Positions 9,072 to 17,400 of a stretch of 64,000 nt of DNA are shown piece after piece (position 1 is the stretch's first letter; the number at the start of each line of letters is the position of its first letter). The stretch comes from Phlyctochytrium arcticum (taxonomy: Eukaryota; Chytridiomycota; Chytridiomycetes; Chytridiales; Chytridiaceae), in assembly GCA_025602905.1 (NCBI GenBank), contig JAHLKI010000042.1:110846-174845 (forward strand), read 5' to 3'. The translations under genes and the position numbers were made by a program. The notes below the pieces were generated by a model. It ran no database searches and had not been told where the DNA came from. It saw nothing but the letters and a program-made list of their open reading frames with translations.

Positions 9072-11190
9072 ATGTCGGAAGCCGATGACAACCGTATGGA
9101 TCTGGATCTAAACGAAACTGAAGACCAAGAGAATGCGGATCAGGCTGGCGGACCGGAAGGGGAAGGGAACGAGACTGACCCAGACGAGACCCCTTCTTTA
9201 CCCAGGCGACCTCCTCAACCACCGGCCGGGGCCTCTGAGGCAGAGCGGCGTGCTTGGGAGCAGCGCTATCTGTTGGATGCCCTTGAAGACCAGACAGTCG
9301 AAACTCAGCAGTATAGAAGAAAGGGCACAAAGAAGGTGTACGATAATAAACAAAAGGCATTCATCAAGTGGTGCACGAAAGTCATGAACTTTTCGGATGG
9401 CGAGACTGTCACGGTTGCAAAGATGACCGCATACCATCGAGATGTGCTCGTTCCGGCGGGGGAGAATCGCAAAGGCGGTATTCCTTATGCACATGAGACC
9501 ATCTCCAACCATATCAAGGCTATAACCGATCTCTATTGTCAACAGGTCAATACGGGCAAGAACAGGTAGGAACGAGTATATTGTTGCTTTCAGATCACTT
9601 CCTAATCTGGCATTTGACAACCATTTACCTAGCCATCCCCATCCTCGCAAGTCCTGTACCACGATGAGGAATCTTATTGCTAACACAAAGAAGAAGAGAA
9701 GGGCGACAAGACGAAAGAAATTGGTCGATCGCGCCATCAACTCTCTTATTGACACGTATGATGAGAATGATAAGATCAATCTTGCCCAGTACTTCTTGGT
9801 CAATGGCGCCCGTTATCCAGGCCTGGGATGGCGAAACAGAAGCGCGATGCTCTGGCAACACAGTACCGTCAGCAGGTCGGAGAATCTGTTGAATCTTCAG
9901 TTCCCCGACTTTTGGGTCCGCCGTCAACCAGATGAAGGACCGACAGACTGTTGGGTTCTGGGGACGACTTGCGACGAGTCAAAAATGAACCACGGGGAGC
10001 GGCACGAGTATAAGGCCGTGATGCGGCACAGGGACGTCAAACAATGTGCATTCTCAGGTGTCGGGTTCAATTTATTCTACTTGTGGGAAATTGAGAAAGC
10101 CGATCCGCCCGATACTACTGACAGAGGTGAATGGTACCACATGTATTACTACCGGGCCCGCACCATAAAGTACGACGAGCATGGCAAAGGCATTTATTGC
10201 GCGTATTTATACATAGCAAAAGCTCCTACGTATACCAACTAACATTCTTTTTCCAGAGAAACCGGTCAATCCTCAGAATTGGGCAGATGTCGTGAAGTAT
10301 GACCCGATCCGACTGTCATCTTGGCTTTTCATGACCACTCATTGTCTCTATCTATAGAGCCGGGATCACAGCATGTGATATTCCCTCATCCAAAATTACA
10401 CACTTGTTTCGGCACGCAAGCGCTAAAGAGGTGGAACGTCAAGGAGGAGATGCCGAGCAGTTGAGCAGGCTTGCTGGATGGGTGAGCGGCGCCAAAAATT
10501 CTTGCTATACCACCGACCTCCCCATGAACAGCATCCGAATCCTGGGTGGCTGGAAGAAAGGTTGCATGCGAAAATACTGAGATTGAAGTCTATTCATGAG
10601 ACTCACGCAGCTTGTAGAGGGTGGAAATTTCTGGCTGCCTCGTGCGGCCATCGATCCTCCAGCGGAGTTGATAGCCAAGATTTTCCCATTTGTCGAACCG
10701 CAGTTGGAAAAGATCCGTGCGAGAGTCCGTGCTGGCGGTGACCGAGAAATTGCATCTGTTCACTTTCTGGAAGCCCTGCAAGTATGTACCGTTATAATTC
10801 CTTCTTGTTTTCTCTTCCGTTGACGCGTCTTTTTTCCACCAGGTGATGAGACCTGTAATCTTACAGGATGCCGTTTTTCTACGCGAGATCTATGCTGGCA
10901 ATGCTATGTGGCGACATTGTATATTTCAATCCGCCTCATTTAACGACTTTGCAACCCGACTGAAGCAGGCCGCAGCCACCGCAGAAGACCCCCGCATCAC
11001 CACTTTACAGCAAGTAGTTCCAGAGCTGGTCAATGTTGTCGCCTCTGGCCACGCATCCATCAGAACCAACATTGCAGTTGCAAGCAACGAAACCAACAGT
11101 AAAGTCGATCAGCTCCAGGCATCTATCGATCGTTCCATCCAGCAGCAGAACCAAATGCTGGATGGACAACGTCGAATGGAAGAGAGCCAT
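9072..11190 (+). pseudogene. Crypton tyrosine recombinase, 5' portion (interrupted)
   Basis: Six exons (9072-9565, 9633-~10189, 10257-10296, 10358-10560, 10618-10781, 10843-11190) join in one frame. Together they encode an NDC10_II/Crypton-type tyrosine recombinase: an acidic N-terminus, a SAM-like core-binding region (residues ~90-165), then AMLWQHSTVSRSENLL with the first catalytic Arg, THLFRHASAKE with the His/Arg pair, and CYTTDLP with the likely Tyr. WLPRAAIDPP and a coiled coil (TNSKVDQLQASIDRS) follow. Introns are 54-67 bp. The second lacks a good GT donor and may be GC-AG, or hide a frame shift. The frame stops at Glu-Ser-His where the 32.5-kb element begins, and resumes at 43714. All exon lengths to this point sum to a multiple of three, supporting the model. 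Confidence 0.88.
11186..11190. repeat. Target-site duplication GCCAT, left copy
   Basis: GCCAT directly precedes the element end TGTGATAG. The same five bases follow the other end at 43709-43713. One copy is required to keep the Crypton frame when the element is removed. Confidence 0.88.
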
Positions 11191-11250
11191 TGTGATAGTG
11201 CACTTAAAATCCCATAGTATATACTATGGGATTTTAAGTGCACTATCACA
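11191..11250. repeat. Perfect 60-bp terminal palindrome, left end
   Basis: The two 30-base arms are exact reverse complements (TGTGATAGTGCACTTAAAAT onward to CATAGTAT, then back), so either strand could fold into a hairpin with almost no loop. The matching right-end palindrome has a different middle segment (CTTAAA here against TAACCAA) yet is equally perfect. Confidence 0.97.
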
Positions 11251-11548
11251 GGGGAGATTCCAACTATGGGCCAACTATGCGGCAACTATGTGCCACTTTA
11301 CACCGGACTTTACACCGTGTAATACGCTCATATACGGGACTTCCAGAAAATTCACAAATTTCTTCTGTCAAAATTTCACACCTTACAAGTCGGCGAAGAA
11401 TATTCTTCGCCCCATTTACAAGTCTTCACCGGTGTAATATGCTCATTACACCGTGTAATACGCTCATTTACGGGACTTTCAATTTGTTACAACGATTTAT
11501 TACAACGATTTATTACAACGATTTATTACAACGATTTATTACAAGCCT

Positions 11549-11890
11549 TTACTCCAATCTTGTCCTTTTTGGCAGTGATTCTTGGGCTTCCTCCAATTCC
11601 TCTACTGAAACATTTCTCATCCATACAACTGACGGCTTCATATGGGCGTCTCGTATATCCATTGGTAAAGACCGCACATCCACTCGGTTCATTTTTCGAA
11701 TGTTGAAGAATAATGTCTTCATTTTATTCCCATCCTTTATTGACACCTTGGTTATTTCGAAATTCTTCATCTCTTCCTTGATAAAATCCAGAGCCGCTGT
11801 ATGCTTCTTCACGATTCTATCCGCTGCTTTGAATTCCTCCGATATGTCCAAATTGATAAAGTCCAGTACTCGTTGTTCCAATCGCTCCAT
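11549..11890 (-). CDS. TIR-encoded 113-aa protein, left copy
   Basis: A small acidic/basic helical protein that starts MERLEQRVLDFINLD and ends SLPKRTRLE. It contains a likely helix-rich N-terminal half (AADRIVKKHTAALDFIKEEM) and a C-terminal part with SVVWMRNVSVEELEE. No family is recognised. It is encoded within the TIR and transcribed outward, towards the element tip. The copy at 43020-43361 encodes an identical protein, so selection, gene conversion or recency has kept both the same. Positions of start and stop agree in both copies. An upstream stretch (11900-12000) contains GATATCGATAT motifs. Confidence 0.7.
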   Translation of the reverse strand: MERLEQRVLDFINLDISEEFKAADRIVKKHTAALDFIKEEMKNFEITKVSIKDGNKMKTLFFNIRKMNRVDVRSLPMDIRDAHMKPSVVWMRNVSVEELEEAQESLPKRTRLE

Positions 11891-12348
11891 CTTTCTCGAG
11901 TGGTGATGATTCTGATTCGGATAATTCGGATAATGGAGCGGCCTCCCTACGGGACTTTCAATCCTTTATAACATTCTCTGTTATCGATATCCATTCTGAA
12001 TTCATTTCTGGATAAGACATATCGATATCGATGTCATCCCAAAAAAAAGGTGACACTTTTCGTGACACTTTTTTTTACTCCACGTCTCGAGTCAGAGACA
12101 CTTCCTATTATCTATTTCCCTCCACTTTACATGTAGGTGACAGTTGTGACAGTTTTTTCGAGGTAAAGTCCCTGGGGATATAGTTTTTAGACTAGTGAGA
12201 AGAAGAATATCCATTATTCTTTCTCTCACTCAAAATAAAATTTTATAAGAATCATAAACATACAAAAAAACTGTCACAACTGTCACCTTTTTTTTTACTC
12301 CATAGAAACACACCACTAATCTATTATAAACTTTCACTTTCCCTACAT

Positions 12349-12568
12349 AAGGGCCCCGGGCTGCGCTGCGGGGATTAGCTCTGGTATATGATGGTTAATG
12401 CAATGCTAACGGGGGAATGGAGTGTACGAGGAAGTTATCATATTAGCGAAAATAAACGAACAGACATGAGCGAACAAATTGTCCAGAAAAACGTCATAAC
12501 AAGTAATACAAACTTGAAGCAAGGAAAGTTATAAAACGATGCAGAATGGCACTGTCAAACTAAGGAGG
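12349..12568. other. Junction between left TIR and element body
   Basis: Homology with the right TIR stops at 12348. It is followed by a GC-rich palindromic stretch (GGGCCCCGGGCTGCGCTGCGGGG, positions 12350-12372) that resembles the hairpin found near Helitron termini. No CTRR end could be fixed next to it. Confidence 0.4.
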
Positions 12569-13528
12569 CTAATCATAATAATTGCGCAGGCGGTTGTGGG
12601 TTGAGAGAGGGGCGTCGTCGTCGTCGTCGTCTGATTCATGATCGAGCTGCACGACAGGCGACGGGTTATTGGAGCTCCTAGCCATGGAGAAACTGTCGTA
12701 AAGCTTTCGAGCCTTGGCAGGCGGGGTATCCGGGGTATCGTAAACGTCGGCAACAGCAGCAACTTTGGACTTGGGAGGCCGACCACGCCGTTTGCCGCTG
12801 GCAGTTAGGGTTGACTTCGGGGCTGGGGGTAAGGGGTGTATGACTGGTTGGGGCTCCGATTGAACCAAGAAGATGGTGCGCGATGGGGGGGTGGCAACTC
12901 CAGAGGACGACGAACTTGGCGAAGAGAGAGAGGTGGAAGAGGTTGCGGTTGCAACCGGCCCGGTAGGCTTCCGGCCCCAAATGTTCGCAGCTTTAGAGGA
13001 AACAGCGGTGGTTGAGGTTGAGGGCAGCTTTCCGGTGCCGCCGTTAGTATAAAAGTTGGTGAAGGCGATTTCCCCGAGAGAAATCAGCTCACCGACCACC
13101 TCGACAACGGTATTTTGGCGGAGAACATTGGCTCTTGGTCCCCAACCTCCGGGATGGGTAACTGTGACGGGCCTGAAGGACTCAACGTTGTTTCGATAGA
13201 CGCGGAATAACACCTTAGCGGACTCCTTCTGCGTGGAGTGTACGAGTCCGGTGCAACAAACTTGTGCAGGGAAAGGTTCAGCATCGTCGTGGAGGCGGTG
13301 GAGAGTACAGATTTGTAATTCGTCAGTTGTAGGATCGAGGACCGCGGCAACACAGAAGTAGCAGGCATCGAGGACAGGTTCTTCGATACGGTTTTGCTTA
13401 ACCCACACGGATGCGGGGAGATGGAGTATGTCGCCACCTACGATGGGGACCACGAGTTGGACATCGAACTTGTACTTGTCCAACGGAGTAAGCTCGACGA
13501 CTTTGACGATTGAAGTGATGATGAGCAT
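12569..13528 (-). CDS. Probable OB-fold/AT-hook protein beside the Helitron helicase
   Basis: A 319-aa single-exon protein. Residues ~1-170 are beta-rich (YKFDVQLVVPIVGGDILHLP, then ACYFCVAAVLDP, then VVEVVGELISLGEIAFTNFY) and could be an OB-fold single-strand-binding domain. This is followed by a Ser/Thr-rich linker, an AT-hook-like GKRRGRPPKS (residues ~245-255) and an acidic run of six Asp near the C-terminus. It is divergently oriented, ~0.9 kb upstream of the Rep-helicase gene. Helitrons often carry RPA-like OB-fold genes, which supports the reading, but the fold is inferred from pattern only. Confidence 0.5.
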   Translation of the reverse strand: MLIITSIVKVVELTPLDKYKFDVQLVVPIVGGDILHLPASVWVKQNRIEEPVLDACYFCVAAVLDPTTDELQICTLHRLHDDAEPFPAQVCCTGLVHSTQKESAKVLFRVYRNNVESFRPVTVTHPGGWGPRANVLRQNTVVEVVGELISLGEIAFTNFYTNGGTGKLPSTSTTAVSSKAANIWGRKPTGPVATATSSTSLSSPSSSSSGVATPPSRTIFLVQSEPQPVIHPLPPAPKSTLTASGKRRGRPPKSKVAAVADVYDTPDTPPAKARKLYDSFSMARSSNNPSPVVQLDHESDDDDDDAPLSTHNRLRNYYD

Positions 13529-14418
13529 TATGATGGCGTTGACGGTATGGAAGAGGGAGAAGGGAGTTTGGAATGGCGCTCTTTATGTAGTGAGAGAGGG
13601 AGAGGGGCGGAGATAGCAGAATCGGTTTGAACGACCTACAAAGCCCAATGGGTAAGAAGGGAAATGCAATGTTTGGCCAAGGTCGCTATGTCCAATCTAT
13701 TATTGGGGAGGACATGTGAGCACAAACATGAACAAACAGCACAGAACGGTCTGGAATGGAGCGGATCCTCATAAGATAGAGGCCATTACAGCCTTCGGCC
13801 AATGGTCCCATTGTAGGCAGGAGGGGAAATGCAAGTTTTGCAAAGGTTACATTGTCGACTGATCTTAATTGAAACGAAAGTGACTATTTACGGCAAGAGC
13901 CACGGATGCAAATTAAGGTTGTTTTTCGTCACAAATAATGAAGCAAACAAGTAACAAGCAGCAAAATATGGTAAGATAAACCTTAAAAAAATGGCAGGTA
14001 CGAGCTGGAACACCAGAGAACATGAATAAGATCGAATATATAAGAGGAATATAAATATGAATGCCCTTGTGGAGTACTGTAAGATTGGAAGAGGTACAGA
14101 AAGGCCCCATAATTGATACAATTGACATAAGTAGCTGTTATTGCAAGGACGATACAGTGAAGACAACGTAATAAACAATAAGTAAATCGGTTAAGCAGAA
14201 TGCCGCGGAAGCCCAAGGCACGCGCGCAAAGGAACAATCCAATGTGAGAGTAGTACATGTAAGCAAGATCCACATCATAGCAGCTAAATGAGTATGATGT
14301 TAGTTCGCGTCCTTCAGAAGAGGAATGTGCGCGGCATCGTCTGCATCGAAATCAGGCGCGACAAAGGCAACGTAAGAACCATGCACCCCAATTTTACACC
14401 CCCGATGAACTGGCGACA
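13529..14418. other. Intergenic region between OB-like gene and Helitron helicase
   Basis: No gene is supported. Two diverged copies of a short segment containing GGGAAATGCAA (about 13635-13715 and 13795-13870) lie between the divergent genes and could hold their promoters. Confidence 0.5.
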
Positions 14419-17400
14419 ATGGAGGATAACCCCATCCTCGGCCCAATAACATCAGAAACCTTGAAGAGGGTGTACAAAGACACAAAGGCGGCGATGTCGG
14501 ATGCCAATATGTATGAAGAAGTATGCGCAGTTTGCGGGGCACTGGCCACTCAGTCGCATATCACGAAGATATCACTGCAGTCACCACATGTTCCAATCAG
14601 TGCGATGCGTTCTCGACTACGCTGCCCGGAAGATGTCCCACAACGACTCGCAGATGAATATGATGTCAGCGATTTAGACACGCGGTTCACAGGAATTATG
14701 CTATCACGCAGCGGTTTCTCCTCCAATGGATCCGCAGGAACGTCCGATATGAAGATGCACTTCTGCCACCCGTGCCTGGAATCTTTACAGCGTCCAGCGG
14801 AAACACCACCACGCTTTGCCATTGCGAATGGGAACTTTGTGGGATCCCTGCCGGAGGAACTCTTCGAGCGAGCGACAATGGTTGATTTCAGCATGGCGGC
14901 CCCTGCGCAGTGCGCGCATTACATTGCAGTCGTTTACGGAGGAAGTTTTAATAGATTGAAAGGACACTCGTATGCAATGTTGGCCGATCCTGCACCCCCA
15001 GCACTTCTTCTTCCCAGAGATATGGCACCGACCGGAGACATATTCGTTACGACTGTTGGTGCGTTCACCAAGGAAGAGTCGATCCGTGTCGCAAAGGAGT
15101 ATCGCGGTGATCGGGAGACCATATACTCTCTCCTATCATTCTATAAAGAGCACAACAGAATATACGAGCACATCACGGTCGACAGCTCCTTACCGGATAA
15201 GGTCTTTGAGGAAGCCACCATCATCACCAATATTTCGAAAGACGACCCGGAGTACGCTGAGATATCAGCAACTCTACAAGCGTCTACCAGTACTCATCGC
15301 GTGCCTTCAACACCTGAAAGTGAAAACTACGTGAGCGCGGAAGTCCAAATGGAAAGCGAAACATCACTTATCATCCAAAGTCGAACGGACGAAAGCAATG
15401 GAACCCAAGTAAAACGAGTAATTCAGCTCCTTGTGGATCATCAGGACCCCAACCGTGTACTCATGAAAAGGTCAACAACGTTTGTATCAGACGACGACCC
15501 CGAATCCTGGTACTTGCGGATCCCGGAACTTCTGTCATACGGTCGAGGAGGACCAAGTGAAAGACGAAAGAATCCGATATCCCTCGAAGAATGGATAGCC
15601 TATGTACTCAGGCTTCCCAAGCAGCGATTTGCCAAGCATCCAGCATTCATATTGATGGCATTCAACATTGCGGCAAGGACGCGAGCTCGATCGTCAGTAT
15701 ATCTCCGATGTCGTTTGTCGCCCAAAACGGCCGAATTAGCAGCTACAGTTACGGTGGAGGAAATCCAACGCTACGCCGAACGGGAAGCAGCGAGGACGGA
15801 AGCTGCCAGGCGCTCCTTGCCGGTGGCAAATGTAGCACCCGTGGGCGCAGGAGTTTTGGCGTTGCAGAATGGTGTTCAGGCTGGCATGAGTTCGTACTGG
15901 GGTTCTAATGAAGAGCGAGTCGCCGCCATGAATCGTTTGAACGCGTACACGAATACGCTGGGTCTACCGAACATTTTCTTCACCGTCACACCTGACTCAA
16001 TGAATTCTTTTCGGGTTGTGCAGTATAGCCAGTACGAAGGTGCAGACAGGGCGGTGTCGGGAATCAATAAGCGCATTAAAGCAATGTCACGAGAGGAACG
16101 GAAGGCGGAGGTTGGCAAGAACCCAATGGCGGTCGCAAGGCACTTCGAACGCGTCATTGATGTCATTATTTCTGAATTCCTGGGATGGGATACTGCGAAG
16201 CAACAGCCGAAACGAGGCGGAGGGGCTTTAGGGGTGATAAAGGCGTTTTCGGGAGCAGTGGAGACGCAAGGGTCTGGAAATCTTCATGCCCATTTCTTAC
16301 TATGGGTATATAATCTTCCCTCAACGACGCAGCGATACATGGCACTAGCCAGCGGCCCAACAGCATCAATAAGCCTTCAGCAAATAGCGGATTATGCCGC
16401 ATCTGTGGTCAGCAGCACATCACCGATTCCACTACATCCTTTCTGTCCTTCATGCACGTCACCGCTCGAGTTCCAACCAATTCCACTACGAGCATATCGT
16501 CGGGCGCGTGCGAACTGGTCGGCACCGGTATCAGCAATATGTGTCGGGTGCGGGGAAAGTATGTCGGATAGCGATGTAGCAAGCAACTCTGCTGAATATT
16601 TTGCGACACGGAGCGGCATTTTGAGCGTGGATCTGTGGACACAGACGGATGTTGATTATGCAAACTGCACTTGGGATCCTGTTCCATTAGAGTCTATTAT
16701 TGAACCACGATGTGCAAAAGATGTACTCAACTTTGAGAAGAGTCTGTTCGCGTATCAAGAGCATTCGTGGAAACACGCTCGGAGTTGCTACAAAAAGAGT
16801 GTCCGCACCCCCAGTGGTACCTATTGTCGGTTCTTGAAACCAGAGAACCCAGTTGCCAGCACGCAAGTTTCAGCCATGACAGTCTCATTTCAACGCCAGA
16901 ATGGGTCGCTGTATTTGAACAACTACAATCCATTGTTTGCCGGCACGTTTCGTTTTAACCACGACATACGCCTGTTGCTGGGAGGGGAAGCGGCCGATAT
17001 CAAGCAGTATGTCCTTAAATACACGTATAAACCACAAGTTCAATTCGAAAAGATTCACACAATCTACTTATCTGCGCATCGCAAAAGTCAGCAACGGGAG
17101 AACAACTCCGTGGATGGTGAAGAGACTCCTGCATGGACCAAAGGGTTTCGTCGAATGAAACGGCAGGTCACGGAATTGACCGGCAAGATGGAAGTGACGT
17201 CCACGATGGCAGCGCTCTATCTTCTCCGGAAGTCGGCATTCTACGAGTCGCACGATGTTGAAAACCTGTACATAAAATCGATCATTAACGCAATGACACT
17301 TGAGGGAGAAGTAGATGTGGTCTTTGGGCGGGGAGCTGATGGCGCGGACGATGAAGATGCGGGCATCGGTGAAGAAGAAAGCATGGGAGATAACAGTATA

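Larger units (their letters stand above)
11191..12348 (+). repeat. Giant element left TIR (~1.16 kb)
   Basis: Reverse complement of 42562-43708. The inner ~1 kb is nearly identical, whereas the outer ~150 bp is more diverged. It contains the terminal palindrome, a series of CAACTATG and TTACACCGTGTAA-type repeats, four ATTACAACGATTT units (three in the right TIR), the 113-aa gene, and AACTGTCAC/GTGACAG motifs near the inner edge. Homology ends at CTTTCCCTACAT. Confidence 0.95.

Noticed and set aside
11238..11906. A 222-aa plus-strand frame in the left TIR
   Set aside because: It crosses repeat arrays and lies antisense to the 113-aa frame; the equivalent on the right is shorter and changed by repeat number, unlike the 113-aa frame.
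12350..12372. Exact Helitron 3' end
   Set aside because: The GC-rich hairpin is suggestive, but the following bases do not give CTRR on either strand and the orientation would oppose the helicase gene.
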